64,000 bases of DNA from Eubacteriaceae bacterium (GTDB lineage: Bacteria > Bacillota > Clostridia > Eubacteriales > Eubacteriaceae), in NCBI GenBank assembly GCA_012522805.1, contig JAAYJS010000034.1, positions 1 to 64,000 of the forward strand. The letters are read 5' to 3'. Under the pieces are notes generated by a model. That model saw nothing but the letters and a program-made list of their open reading frames with translations, ran no database searches and was not told the origin of the DNA. The stretch's first letter is position 1. Each line of letters opens with the position of its first letter. The position numbers and the translations under genes were made by a program. Shown piece after piece: positions 16,258-25,194 of this stretch.

Positions 16258-17633
16258 GCGTCTACCTCCACAACATGTGCCGATAATTGAACCATATCCC
16301 TAGGGATAAGGGTGGGCCATAGCCCGATAACAGGTTGAATTCTTGCTCTGCCTCCGAAAAAGCTGGATCCCGGAGGTCCATTGAGTTGCAAGGGGCTGAT
16401 CTCGGGAATAAGCTTTTGGGCCTCTTCTTTGGTATCCGTCCGAATCGCAATTCTTAAAAGCACTTCGTTGAGATTTTTAACGTGTTCCGGATCCATATTG
16501 GCCACATCTAAATGCAGTGCATTTAAACCAACGTAATCGATGCGAATATCCTCCACTTTTAAGTTTTTGCGCTTCATCTTTTTCATGATGATTTCCGATG
16601 CGAATTGCGCTTTTTCGTAAGCATCCGGCCAAGCGTAATTTAAATATGTCTCAACTTTATAACCGGCATGGTAACCAATGGACAGTTTAAGCGTATCCGG
16701 TCTTTTTTTACCTTTGACGTTTTTCAATTGGACTTCGTCTTTACCGATTTGTTCCAATTCCGAAGCACTGATGTCGGCAACCACATCGGGAGTAATATAA
16801 TTTGCCGGATCGTGAATTTCATACATCAATTGTTCTTTGCAACTCTCTTCCGATACCAAGCCGCCGCTAGTTGCGGTTTTAGTAATAATCGTTTTGTCTT
16901 CACTCACTCTGGCAATGGGGAAACCCAATCTGTCCAAATCAGGAACATCACGCCAACCGTATTCAAAGTTGCCACCGGATCCTTGTCCCCCGCATTCTAA
17001 GAGGTGACCGACAATAATGCCCCGAGCGATGTTGTCGTAGTCATCGTCCTTCCAGCCAAATTCATACATAAGGGGAGATAGGAATAAGCTGGAGTCCGAT
17101 GCTCTTCCAGAAACAATGACGTCTGCATTTTGCTGAAGGCATTGTAAAAATGGCTCTCGTCCAAAATACACATTGGCGTTTAAAATTTTGTCTTGAATTT
17201 CGACGAGTTTCTTGCCATTATCGGAGTTGATAAACTCATGCCCCTCAGCCATCAATCTTGGCAAGTCTTCCTTTAAGTCATCCCCAAGGACATATCCAAT
17301 TTTATAATTAGCAATACCCTTTTCTTTAACCACTACTTTGAGTTTTTCTACTAAAGCCAATACATTGACACCGCCAGCATTTGCCAGGATGCGAATTCCG
17401 TTTTTGTGACAATCTGACAGAATTCTACTGAAAAGGTCTACAAAATCCCTAGCATACCCCGCTTCGGGATTTCTATTTTTTTGTCTTTGCAAAATGGACA
17501 TCGTCAGTTCTGCCAAATAGTCACAGGCCAAATAGTTTAAATTTCCATTTTGAACCATGTCAATGGCCGCATCAGGACTATCTCCCCAAAAACCTTGACC
17601 GCCACCGATTGAGATTTCTTTTAATGCACTCAA
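16254..17633 (-). CDS. AtuA family (DUF1446) protein, first gene of the sigma-54 operon
   Basis: This 459-aa acyclic terpene utilisation AtuA family protein has the N-terminal glycine-rich motif GGGQGFWGDSPDAA, then LACDYLAELTMSIL and GRASDSSLFLSPL. In pseudomonads AtuA is needed for citronellol breakdown, a route passing through branched glutaconyl/HMG-like CoA esters, but its reaction is not known. The start is TTG at 17633, with AAGGAG 7 nt before it. The gene lies about 35 nt downstream of the predicted start of transcription from the -24/-12 promoter. It is the short form, with the C-terminal domain encoded by the next gene. Confidence 0.87.
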   Translation of the reverse strand: MSALKEISIGGGQGFWGDSPDAAIDMVQNGNLNYLACDYLAELTMSILQRQKNRNPEAGYARDFVDLFSRILSDCHKNGIRILANAGGVNVLALVEKLKVVVKEKGIANYKIGYVLGDDLKEDLPRLMAEGHEFINSDNGKKLVEIQDKILNANVYFGREPFLQCLQQNADVIVSGRASDSSLFLSPLMYEFGWKDDDYDNIARGIIVGHLLECGGQGSGGNFEYGWRDVPDLDRLGFPIARVSEDKTIITKTATSGGLVSEESCKEQLMYEIHDPANYITPDVVADISASELEQIGKDEVQLKNVKGKKRPDTLKLSIGYHAGYKVETYLNYAWPDAYEKAQFASEIIMKKMKRKNLKVEDIRIDYVGLNALHLDVANMDPEHVKNLNEVLLRIAIRTDTKEEAQKLIPEISPLQLNGPPGSSFFGGRARIQPVIGLWPTLIPRDMVQLSAHVVEVDA

Positions 17634-17681
17634 ATTATCACTCCTTTATTAAATGTGAAATCATTTATTTATTAGTTTAAA

Positions 17682-17697
17682 TGCAACTTTCGTGCCA
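17682..17697 (-). promoter_or_regulatory. Sigma-54 (-24/-12) promoter of the atuA-mvaA-tct operon
   Basis: The minus strand reads TGGCAC-GAAAG-TTGCA, matching the TGGCAC-N5-TTGCW consensus at every invariant base and with correct spacing. Transcription should begin near 17670, about 37 nt before the atuA TTG. Its presence just downstream of a gene for a sigma-54 activator makes a chance match unlikely. Confidence 0.93.
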
Positions 17698-17701
17698 AAA
17701 A

Positions 17702-17750
17702 TAAAAAGATGTGGCTTTCGAGCTTTTCTGCCCAAAATTCACATCTTTTA
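17702..17750 (-). terminator. Terminator after the sigma-54 activator gene
   Basis: AAAAAGATGTG and CACATCTTTT form a hairpin with a roughly 26-nt loop. On the minus strand it ends in TTTTTATTTTT. It separates the activator transcript from the -24/-12 promoter, so the operon depends on its own promoter. Confidence 0.75.
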
Positions 17751-17783
17751 AGAAACAGGTTGCCTATGAAGGTGTTTTACGAC

Positions 17784-17827
17784 TGACAAACTTGTCAGCT
17801 ACAAGGCTTCTTTTGACAAGTTTGTCA
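17784..17827. promoter_or_regulatory. Paired upstream activator sites for the sigma-54 activator
   Basis: Two 14-bp dyads, TGACAAACTTGTCA (17784-17797) and TGACAAGTTTGTCA (17814-17827), are exact reverse complements of each other. Their centres are 30 bp apart, about three helical turns. They lie about 90-130 bp upstream of the -24 element, a usual enhancer distance. The second is inside the last codons of the activator gene. A 13/14 match, TGACAAATTTGTCT, also occurs inside that gene at 18914-18927. Confidence 0.8.
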
Positions 17828-19367
17828 AATCAATTCCATGATTTTTAATTTTTCTATACATGGTTCGTTCACTAACTTTTAAAGCCTTTGCCGTCTTCTG
17901 AATGTTAAATTGATAATATTGCAGCGCATCCACTATCGCTTTTCTTTCCTTCAAATACATGATTTCTGCCAAGGAGTGATTACTGCATCTGGCCGTATGT
18001 CTTTGTACTTTTGCAGGGATCCTATCCATGGTGATAATGTCTTCATTGGACAAGATCACCGCGTGCTCCATACAATTTTTGAGTTCTCTGACATTACCTG
18101 GCCAAGTGTAGGACGTCAAATGGTTCAAAACAGAATCGGAAATGGTCAGATTCTTTTTATACATCTCGTTGTAGTATTCCAGAAAATAATGTATGAAAAG
18201 AGAGACATCGTGCCCCCTTTCCCGTAAGGGTGGTACCTCTAGGGAAATAACACTCAATCGATAGTACAAATCCTCTCTAAAATTGCCTTTCTCTATCTCC
18301 TCTTCTAAGATTTTGTTGGTCGCGGCAACGATGCGAACATCAACTTTTATTTTTTCATTGCCGCCGATTCTCTCAATTTCTCCTGTCTCCAAGGCTCTGA
18401 GTAATTTTGCCTGCATGGATAGACTCATATCGGCAATTTCATCTAAAAATAAGGTTCCATGATCCGCCAATTGAAATTTTCCGATCTTACCGTCTTTGCT
18501 CGCACCAGTAAAGGCGCCCGGTTCGTAACCAAACATTTCACTCTCAATAAGATTTTCCGGAATAGCCGCGCAATTTAGACTAATAAATGGTTTTTTTGAA
18601 CGTTCGCTGTTTTGATGAATTAAATTGCAGATCAAATCCTTGCCAGAGCCGTTCTCTCCCAATACCAATACGTTGACGTTGGTTTTTGCTACTGTCAAAG
18701 CCTTGGCTACCACCTTTAAATAGTCCGGTGATTTTCCAATAATATTGAGCTCCTTCATTTTTTTCTTCGCTTCCAATTGCCGATTGTATTCCTCTGCAAT
18801 TTGAGAAACTCTGATCACTTCCTGATTCAAATGATTTATTTTTGTGACGTCATCAAAGATCGAGAAAGCACCCACAAATTTGTTTTCATCGTAGATTGGA
18901 AAAATTCTGACGTTGACAAATTTGTCTAAAGATTTAATGTAGTTGTTTTTTTTTAAGATCGGTTTATGGGTTTTAAGCAACTTAATAATCGTTGCGCCTT
19001 CCTCTACATCCTGCATCATCTTGCCAATAATGCGATGCAGCGGCACGCCCAATATTTTTGTATAACTATTGTTAGCGTAAAAAATTCTACCGGTTTCATC
19101 TATTGCGACGACACCTTCTTCAATTTCATTTAATATTTTATGGCTTATCTTATTTTCTTTAAAGCGACACAAGTATTGAATGAGATTCTTATTCACACAT
19201 CCAATTATTTGACTGTCTTTTTCTACGTAAATGATATCATTAGGAATTCTCTTTATATCGAGGGAATATACCGACAAATCGGCAGAAATAAGGTTCTCTT
19301 TATTTTGATCTATATCTGCATCAGGATATATCTTTGCTTGACTATCCATGATATCCATCAGCCGCAT
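17799..19367 (-). CDS. PAS-domain sigma-54-dependent transcriptional activator
   Basis: This 522-aa protein has an N-terminal region of about 75 residues that I cannot assign, then a PAS domain around 75-175 (EEGVVAIDETGRIFYANNSYTKILG). The sigma-54 interaction AAA+ domain has Walker A GENGSGKD at about 237-244 and the sigma-54 contact loop GAFTGA at about 284-289. The C-terminus is a Fis-type helix-turn-helix (NIQKTAKALKVSERTMYRKIK). The start is taken at MRLMDIM (19367), 5 nt after GGAGG; an ATG four codons earlier lacks a ribosome site. It probably senses a small molecule through the N-terminal region or PAS domain and activates the downstream operon. Confidence 0.92.
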   Translation of the reverse strand: MRLMDIMDSQAKIYPDADIDQNKENLISADLSVYSLDIKRIPNDIIYVEKDSQIIGCVNKNLIQYLCRFKENKISHKILNEIEEGVVAIDETGRIFYANNSYTKILGVPLHRIIGKMMQDVEEGATIIKLLKTHKPILKKNNYIKSLDKFVNVRIFPIYDENKFVGAFSIFDDVTKINHLNQEVIRVSQIAEEYNRQLEAKKKMKELNIIGKSPDYLKVVAKALTVAKTNVNVLVLGENGSGKDLICNLIHQNSERSKKPFISLNCAAIPENLIESEMFGYEPGAFTGASKDGKIGKFQLADHGTLFLDEIADMSLSMQAKLLRALETGEIERIGGNEKIKVDVRIVAATNKILEEEIEKGNFREDLYYRLSVISLEVPPLRERGHDVSLFIHYFLEYYNEMYKKNLTISDSVLNHLTSYTWPGNVRELKNCMEHAVILSNEDIITMDRIPAKVQRHTARCSNHSLAEIMYLKERKAIVDALQYYQFNIQKTAKALKVSERTMYRKIKNHGIDLTNLSKEAL

Positions 19368-19414
19368 AGTGTCCTCCATTAAATTTTATTTTGATATATT
19401 ATGATTGATTATTT

Positions 19415-19443
19415 ATCATAACAGTTTAGCTTTAAAGTGTCAA
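19415..19443 (-). promoter_or_regulatory. Sigma-A-type promoter of the activator gene
   Basis: TTGACA (19443-19438), 17 bp, TATGAT (19420-19415) on the minus strand, about 45 nt upstream of the activator start. The activator would therefore be made by the housekeeping polymerase. Confidence 0.8.
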
Positions 19444-19556
19444 ATTCGAAGTGAGAACATTGTCATGAAATTACTAATTTTTTATTTCTTTTTATTGGTT
19501 TAACAATTCTGATCAAGAAGAAACTTTAGCAAAATACAATGCTCTGTAATGGTGAT

Positions 19557-19772
19557 GCACGTGGCACCAAGTGTGGAAACTGTCTCCTCTTATTCTGATG
19601 CCAACGGTATCTTAATTTCCGTCATGGACGAAAAGACGCTGCCCGTGTTGTCGAACTGATACCCAACAGCACTTACATCGGTGGCATTGAGTCTATGCAC
19701 TATATTCATGCGTATTTACCTGTAGATTTTATCGAAGTCATGATCAATTTCTTACAACAATTACCTAATTGA
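19557..19772 (+). pseudogene. Decayed 3' end of a gene, possibly an alpha/beta hydrolase
   Basis: From 19623 the plus strand reads HGRKDAARVVELIPNSTYIGG and, further on, MHYIHAYLPVDFIEVM, with a TGA at 19770-19772. The pattern resembles the last 50 residues of an alpha/beta hydrolase, including a His in the MHYIHAYLP segment. Upstream, coding-like sequence continues only after a frame change (HVAPSVETVSSYSDANG from about 19557), so the gene is broken and has no start. The family call is tentative. Confidence 0.35.
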
Positions 19773-20056
19773 CAAATACAACCAGAATCACGATACCATC
19801 AATCAATAAAAAAGATGAGACCTTTTAAATCCGATCTTTTATAGCTTTAGATGGTTTTTGAGGACTGTAAGGACTGTACAAAACGTAAGGCAAGACCTGT
19901 GCAATAGGAGTCCAAGAGTCCAAGCCATAGCGTAGGACGATTGGAAACGACGAACTGCTCGGTCACGCCTTATAAGCTCTTCGCTCATTAAAGATTCTTA
20001 TGTTCAAGCACAACGGTAAAAAGCCATTCAAATTTTTGCTGTATAAAAATATACCT
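19773..20056. other. Non-coding stretch without an assigned feature
   Basis: It holds a weak AAAAAGAT/ATCTTTTT dyad around 19808-19843. I see no reading frame, RNA gene or repeat that I can name. Confidence 0.3.
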
Positions 20057-20224
20057 TAAGCCATGCTCCTTTTTTACTACGTAAAAAGGTTTGGCGTGTC
20101 CGTCATTCGCACATTTGCAAAGCAAATGTGCGAATGACGGACACGCCAAATAAAATCAGAAAAAAGAACGCCGATTATGAGCAAGCTCACATCGGCGTTC
20201 TTTTATCTGATTTTGCATGGCTTA
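20057..20224. repeat. Dispersed repeat element with TAAGCCATGC inverted ends, copy 3 (intact)
   Basis: The 168-bp element runs from TAAGCCATGC (20057-20066) to GCATGGCTTA (20215-20224). Inside are an AT-rich mini-dyad (TTTTTTACTACGTAAAAA), a perfect 26-bp stem with a 3-nt loop (20093-20118 with 20122-20147) and the hppA terminator hairpin. It begins just past the hppA stop codon, the same position relative to a gene as copies 1 and 2. There is no coding capacity. It is palindromic and may fold as one long cruciform or RNA hairpin. Confidence 0.75.
20152..20214 (-). terminator. Terminator of hppA
   Basis: AAGAACGCCGAT (20164-20175) pairs with ATCGGCGTTCTT (20191-20202), extended outward by AAAATCAGA (20152-20160) with TCTGATTTT (20206-20214). 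The outer stem provides the T run on either strand. It lies inside the repeat element. Confidence 0.8.
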
Positions 20225-20232
20225 GTCTACGC

Positions 20233-22230
20233 TCACATGAACAATGGGGCAAAGACTAGAGATACAATGGTCATTAATTTAATTAGGATGTTGATAGAAG
20301 GTCCTGAGGTGTCTTTGTAGGGGTCACCGACGGTATCGCCGACAACCGCTGCAATATGGGCTTCAGAGCCTTTACCACCATGGGCACCGGATTCAATGTA
20401 TTTTTTAGCATTGTCCCAAGCACCACCGGAGTTAGACATTTGAATAGCAACCAATACACCTGTTGCTAAAGCACCGGCCAATAATCCACCTAAGGCTTCG
20501 GCACCTAAAATCATACCAATGGACAAGGGTGCGATGACCGCCATCAATCCCGGAGCAACCATTTTTCTTAAGGCCGCTGCCGTAGAAATATCAACACAAC
20601 GGGCATAGTCCGGTTTTTCGGTACCTTCCATAATACCCGGTTTTTCTCTAAATTGGCGACGCACTTCTTCGATCATATCGTTGGCGGCATCCCCTACAGC
20701 TTCCATTGTCATTGCGGAGAACATGTAAGGCAACATAGCGCCGATCAATAAGCCCATAATAACCATGGGATCTAACAATGAAATCTGTGTTAATTTGACT
20801 GTCGAAGCATAGGATGCAAACAAACCAAGGGCGGTTAAAGCTGCAGAACCGATAGCAAAGCCTTTACCGATCGCTGCGGTGGTGTTACCAACAGAGTCTA
20901 ATTGGTCTGTAATTTCTCGAACGCTATCCGGCAATTCCGCCATTTCTGCAATACCGCCGGCATTGTCAGCAATCGGACCGTAGGCGTCAACGGCTACCGT
21001 CATACCACAAGTGGATAACATACCCACTGCAGATAGAGCGATACCGAAGAGACCGCCGCCACCCGGATTACCCGGTAAGTAAGCAGCACCGGATTTATAT
21101 GCGGCAAAAATTGCAATCGCAATGACAATAATGGGTAGCGCTGTGGATTTCATACCGACTGCCAAACCTGAAATGATAGTGGTTGCCGCACCGGTTTCAG
21201 ATTGTTGTGCAATGTGTTGAACCGGTTTATAAGCATCGGAGGTAAAGTACTCGGTAATGGTACCGATAATTAAACCCGACACCAAACCGGATAAAATAGC
21301 AACGAATGGATAAATACTTCCCATCATGTAGTTAGACAGTAAATAAGTTCCGATGAGCATGATGATGCTGGAAGCATAGGTTCCCATATTGAGGGATTTT
21401 TGAGGGTTGCCCCCTTCTTTTCCTCTTACGAAGAAAGTTCCGATAATGGAAGCAACGATACCGATCGCCGCTAAGAAAAACGGGAAAAATACCCCTTTAC
21501 TGTCCGTAAAAATGACGGCACCTAAGGTTATGGCGGAGATGATCGATCCAACATAGGATTCGTATAAGTCTGATCCCATACCGGCAACGTCACCGACGTT
21601 ATCGCCAACGTTATCTGCGATAACTGCAGGGTTTCTGGGGTCGTCTTCGGGGATACCGGCTTCTACTTTACCAACCAAGTCTGCGCCGACGTCTGCCGCT
21701 TTGGTATAAATACCGCCGCCAACACGGCCAAACAATGCGATGGATGAAGCACCCAAGCCGAATCCGGTTACTATAACAGGGTCTTTAAAAATAAAATAAA
21801 CAATACCTAAACCCAGTAAACCTAAACCAACGACGCTTAAACCCATAACGGCACCACCGGAAAAAGCGATTGAAAGAGCTTTGTTCATGCCGCCTTCTCT
21901 TGCAGCATTGGCCGTACGCACGTTTGCTCTGGTTGCAACGGTCATTCCGAAGTAACCGGCTAAAACAGAGAAAACACCACCTAAAACAAAGCATAGGGCT
22001 GTTTTCCAACCTAAACCCGGGGTAACGATTAAAACTACAGTCAGTACGACCATAAAGATGACAAGAATTTTATACTCTCTGGTTAAGAAAGCCATCGCGC
22101 CTTCTTGAATATAAGAGGCTAATTCTTTCATTCGGTCGGTACCGGGGTCTACTTTGTTTACCTTTACCGCATAGTAATAGGCAAAAAGCAAACTTAAAAC
22201 CCCGATAATGGGGGCAATATATAATTCCAT
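20233..22230 (-). CDS. hppA: Membrane-bound ion-translocating pyrophosphatase
   Basis: This 665-aa protein of about 16 helices couples hydrolysis of pyrophosphate to export of H+ or Na+. The catalytic loop [22 protein letters not shown] and [20 protein letters not shown] are present, as is the second acidic site near the C-terminus ([15 protein letters not shown]). [10 protein letters not shown] carries Ala where K+-independent enzymes have Lys, so it should belong to the K+-dependent group. I do not decide between H+ and Na+ from sequence. It follows secG and ends at the repeat element. Confidence 0.94.
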   Translation of the reverse strand: MELYIAPIIGVLSLLFAYYYAVKVNKVDPGTDRMKELASYIQEGAMAFLTREYKILVIFMVVLTVVLIVTPGLGWKTALCFVLGGVFSVLAGYFGMTVATRANVRTANAAREGGMNKALSIAFSGGAVMGLSVVGLGLLGLGIVYFIFKDPVIVTGFGLGASSIALFGRVGGGIYTKAADVGADLVGKVEAGIPEDDPRNPAVIADNVGDNVGDVAGMGSDLYESYVGSIISAITLGAVIFTDSKGVFFPFFLAAIGIVASIIGTFFVRGKEGGNPQKSLNMGTYASSIIMLIGTYLLSNYMMGSIYPFVAILSGLVSGLIIGTITEYFTSDAYKPVQHIAQQSETGAATTIISGLAVGMKSTALPIIVIAIAIFAAYKSGAAYLPGNPGGGGLFGIALSAVGMLSTCGMTVAVDAYGPIADNAGGIAEMAELPDSVREITDQLDSVGNTTAAIGKGFAIGSAALTALGLFASYASTVKLTQISLLDPMVIMGLLIGAMLPYMFSAMTMEAVGDAANDMIEEVRRQFREKPGIMEGTEKPDYARCVDISTAAALRKMVAPGLMAVIAPLSIGMILGAEALGGLLAGALATGVLVAIQMSNSGGAWDNAKKYIESGAHGGKGSEAHIAAVVGDTVGDPYKDTSGPSINILIKLMTIVSLVFAPLFM

Positions 22231-22261
22231 TTATTCTTTTTTCCTTTCTTTCTTTAGCTTT

Positions 22262-22486
22262 CTATACAAGATTGCACAAAAATGCTGACAACATAAAAAC
22301 AATAGCAGAAACTTTGGTTATGTTTGCCAACATCGCCTCTTTTCCCTGCTTTCTCTGATTACCAAATAAACTTTGTGCTCCACCTTCGATGGCGCCCATG
22401 CCACCGGTACTTGGTTGAGACATCAAGATACTGATTATCAATACAAAAGAAGACAAAACCAGTAAAATGATAAAAAAAGTGCTCAA
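22262..22486 (-). CDS. secG: Preprotein translocase subunit SecG
   Basis: This 74-aa protein has two membrane helices separated by the conserved glycine-rich loop QPSTGGMGAIEGGAQSLFG, the usual SecG layout and length. The start is TTG at 22486 with GGAGGTGA 4-7 nt upstream; the longer ATG frame from 22546 would run across the promoter. It sits between gpmI and hppA. In many clostridia secG also follows the glycolytic gene block. Confidence 0.88.
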   Translation of the reverse strand: MSTFFIILLVLSSFVLIISILMSQPSTGGMGAIEGGAQSLFGNQRKQGKEAMLANITKVSAIVFMLSAFLCNLV

Positions 22487-22517
22487 GCTTTCACCTCCGA
22501 ATCGATTCATAATACAA

Positions 22518-22546
22518 ATATTATCATAGAGTTTATGGTATTTCAA
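22518..22546 (-). promoter_or_regulatory. Promoter of secG
   Basis: TTGAAA (22546-22541), 17-bp spacer, TAATAT (22523-22518) on the minus strand, about 32 nt upstream of the TTG start codon. Confidence 0.6.
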
Positions 22547-22551
22547 TATAG

Positions 22552-22577
22552 AAATGTCCCAGTTCCCCGGGACATTT
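22552..22577 (-). terminator. Hairpin after gpmI
   Basis: AAATGTCCC and GGGACATTT form a 9-bp stem around AGTTCCCC between gpmI and secG. The T tract is short on the minus strand. It probably ends or attenuates the glycolytic transcript. Confidence 0.6.
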
Positions 22578-22608
22578 TCTAAAAAATTATTTGATCATTA
22601 TTTTTGTT

Positions 22609-24138
22609 TTACTCTATTAACGATTTTCCTGTCATTTCTGCGGGTACAGTTATGTCCAGTAAGTCCAAAATAGTCGGTGCGATGTCCGCTAGGTTGCCAC
22701 CTTCTCTCAATGGCACATCTCCCAACCCCGCAACCGTACATTGAACCTGATTGGTGGTGTGGGCTGTCCATGGTTTTTTCGTTTCGTAGTCGATCATTTT
22801 TTCCGCGTTACCGTGGTCTGCAGTCAAAATGACATTGCCACCCTTCTTGAATATGGCTTCTATGACTTTGGACGTACAGCGATCGACTGTGATGATTGCT
22901 TGCTCTGCAGCTTCTTCTACACCGGTATGACCCACCATGTCAGGATTGGCGAAGTTTAAGACGATCAGCTTGTATTTGTCCGAAGCAATGGCTTTTAAAA
23001 CCTCGTCGGTGACTTCGTATGCGCTCATTTCGGGTAAAAGATCGTAAGTCGCTACCTTAGGAGAAGGCACTAAGATGCGTTCTTCGCCCTCGTAAACTTT
23101 TTCGACACCACCATTAAAAAAGTAGGTGACGTGGGCATATTTTTCCGTCTCTGCAATGCGCAACTGAGGAACACCCAAGGAGCTTAAATATTCCCCCAAG
23201 GTATTGTCGATGGTTTGTGGCGGAAAGGCTACGGCAACATTTGTAAAAGTCGCATCGTAGTTGGTCATGGTCACATAATAGACAGGTGCATAACCGTTGA
23301 TCCGATCAAAGGAGTCAAAATTTTGATCGGTAAAAACTCTGGTCAATTGGCGTGCACGATCCGGCCGAAAGTTAAAGAAAATGATGGAATCTTTTTCTTT
23401 GATACGGGAGTGTTTTTTAGTTTGAACGACCGTGGGTAAAATAAATTCGTCGGTTTCATCGCCGGCATAGGCCATGGCCATGGCCTCGGCAGCTGTTTCA
23501 GCTTCGCGACCCAATCCGGCAACTAAGGCTTCATAGGCTTTTTGAATTCTTTCCCAGCGATTGTCTCGATCCATTGCATAGTAACGTCCCGAAATGGTAG
23601 CAATCTCACCGATGCCGATTTCTTTCATTTTTGCTTCCAGTTGAGCAATATAACTTGCTCCGGATGTGGGCGGGGTGTCGCGGCCGTCCATATAGCAATG
23701 GACATAGACATCTTCCAAGCCATTTTGTTTGGCCATCTCCAATAATCCGTACAAGTGTTCCATGGAAGAGTGGACACCGCCATCGGAAACTAAACCCATT
23801 AGGTGTAGCGCACTGTTGTTTTTTTGAGCGTTTGACATCGCTTGTAACAAAGCCGGATTTTCAAAAAATTCTCCGGTTTCGATCGCCTTGGTTATTCTGG
23901 TTAATTCCTGATAAACAACTCGACCAGCACCTAAGTTTAAATGACCGACCTCGGAGTTGCCCATTTGGCCATCGGGTAAGCCCACCGCTTCCCCACTGGC
24001 ATCAATTAAAACCGTGGGCTGCGTTCCTCTGAAAAAATCCATAAAAGGTGTGGGTGCTTTGAAAACTGCATTGCCTTCGGTATGTTGGGTATAGCCAAAA
24101 CCATCTAAAATAATTAAAGCGGTTAGTTGACCTCTCAT
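22609..24138 (-). CDS. gpmI: 2,3-bisphosphoglycerate-independent phosphoglycerate mutase
   Basis: This 509-aa enzyme of the alkaline phosphatase superfamily interconverts 3- and 2-phosphoglycerate. The N-terminal metal motif is LDGFGY, the phosphorylated Ser lies in [16 protein letters not shown], and a C-terminal metal site is in [10 protein letters not shown]. Length is typical. ATG at 24138 follows AGGAG. It lies about 305 bp downstream of tpiA; enolase, the next step and often the next gene, is not in this cluster. Confidence 0.96.
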   Translation of the reverse strand: MRGQLTALIILDGFGYTQHTEGNAVFKAPTPFMDFFRGTQPTVLIDASGEAVGLPDGQMGNSEVGHLNLGAGRVVYQELTRITKAIETGEFFENPALLQAMSNAQKNNSALHLMGLVSDGGVHSSMEHLYGLLEMAKQNGLEDVYVHCYMDGRDTPPTSGASYIAQLEAKMKEIGIGEIATISGRYYAMDRDNRWERIQKAYEALVAGLGREAETAAEAMAMAYAGDETDEFILPTVVQTKKHSRIKEKDSIIFFNFRPDRARQLTRVFTDQNFDSFDRINGYAPVYYVTMTNYDATFTNVAVAFPPQTIDNTLGEYLSSLGVPQLRIAETEKYAHVTYFFNGGVEKVYEGEERILVPSPKVATYDLLPEMSAYEVTDEVLKAIASDKYKLIVLNFANPDMVGHTGVEEAAEQAIITVDRCTSKVIEAIFKKGGNVILTADHGNAEKMIDYETKKPWTAHTTNQVQCTVAGLGDVPLREGGNLADIAPTILDLLDITVPAEMTGKSLIE

Positions 24139-24336
24139 TGAATTGTTCTCCTATCTTATATGCAAATTGTTTTGTAATCAGAGTTCTATGACCCTGTAAA
24201 GTAAATCTTTTTATTCATTTAAAAAAATTTATTTTACAGTCCCTGACTGTTTTTGAAAGTGGTGTTGTAATCCTTCCTCAAGATCTGACGATGCTGAGTG
24301 TCGCTATACCGACTGTTGAAATACCAAGGGAGTGAA

Positions 24337-24410
24337 GGCCAAGCCAAAATTTATGGTATCTTCAGAAGAGGAAGCACCTCTTAGATACTTTTAAATTATC
24401 GGCTTGGTCC
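24337..24410 (-). ncRNA. Long imperfect stem-loop between tpiA and gpmI
   Basis: GGCCAAGCC (24337-24345) faces GGCTTGG (24401-24407), AATTTA faces TAAATT, GTATCT faces AGATAC and AGAGG faces CCTCT, with small internal loops. The whole forms a roughly 30-pair hairpin with a 4-nt apical loop. It occupies the 305-nt gap before gpmI. No T run follows. It could be an mRNA processing or stability element, or a repeat remnant; no family was recognised. Confidence 0.4.
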
Positions 24411-24443
24411 GTCACAAAGCTTTATCCTCCGATCGGCTGAAAT

Positions 24444-25184
24444 TTAGTCGTAGACAACAACTTTTGCAAAATCTTCGGTTAAGCTGGCACCGCCAACTAA
24501 AGCACCGTCTATATTGTCCATAGCCATGAGTTCAGCGATATTAGCCGGTTTCACAGAGCCCCCGTATTGTACACGCACAACATCTGCCGCATCTTTCCCA
24601 TACATGTCTTGAATGGTTTGACGCACCCAGCCACAGGCTTCGTCAGCTTCTTCTTTGCTGGCGGTTTTGCCTGTACCAATGGCCCAAATCGGCTCGTAAG
24701 CTACAACGACTTTCTCGATATCATCGATGTCTTTTAAACCCGCTTTAATTTGCCCCACAACCTTTGATTGTGCGTTGCCGGCTTCTCTTTCCTCTAAAGT
24801 TTCACCACAACACACAATGGGCGTTAACCCCAAAGACAGGGCTTTGATGGCTTTTAGATTGACAGCCTCGTCGGTTTCGTTGTAGTATTCTCTTCTTTCA
24901 CTATGGCCGATGACGACGTATTGAACACCGATCGCTTTGAGCATTTCTCCGGATACTTCGCCGGTAAATGCACCTTGGGTTTCATAATGCATGTTTTGTG
25001 CACCGATACCGATGTTGGTGCCTTCAGCTTGTGTCACTGCATCCTTTAAGTTGACATAGGTAGGGCAAAACACCACCTCTGCCTTGGCATCTTTGACCAA
25101 GGGTGTCAGCGCTTCAATGAGAGCTGTTGTTTCTTTGGCATCTTTATGCATTTTCCAGTTTCCTGCGATGATTGGTCTTCTCAT
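24444..25184 (-). CDS. tpiA: Triosephosphate isomerase
   Basis: This 246-aa TIM barrel has an N-terminal GNWKMHKD with the catalytic Lys, [11 protein letters not shown] with the catalytic His and [14 protein letters not shown] with the catalytic Glu. The start is placed at MRRPIIAGN (25184) with GGAGG 5-6 nt upstream, rather than at 25217 inside the end of pgk. It lies 10 nt after pgk. Confidence 0.96.
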   Translation of the reverse strand: MRRPIIAGNWKMHKDAKETTALIEALTPLVKDAKAEVVFCPTYVNLKDAVTQAEGTNIGIGAQNMHYETQGAFTGEVSGEMLKAIGVQYVVIGHSERREYYNETDEAVNLKAIKALSLGLTPIVCCGETLEEREAGNAQSKVVGQIKAGLKDIDDIEKVVVAYEPIWAIGTGKTASKEEADEACGWVRQTIQDMYGKDAADVVRVQYGGSVKPANIAELMAMDNIDGALVGGASLTEDFAKVVVYD

Positions 25185-25194
25185 AGCTTCCTCC

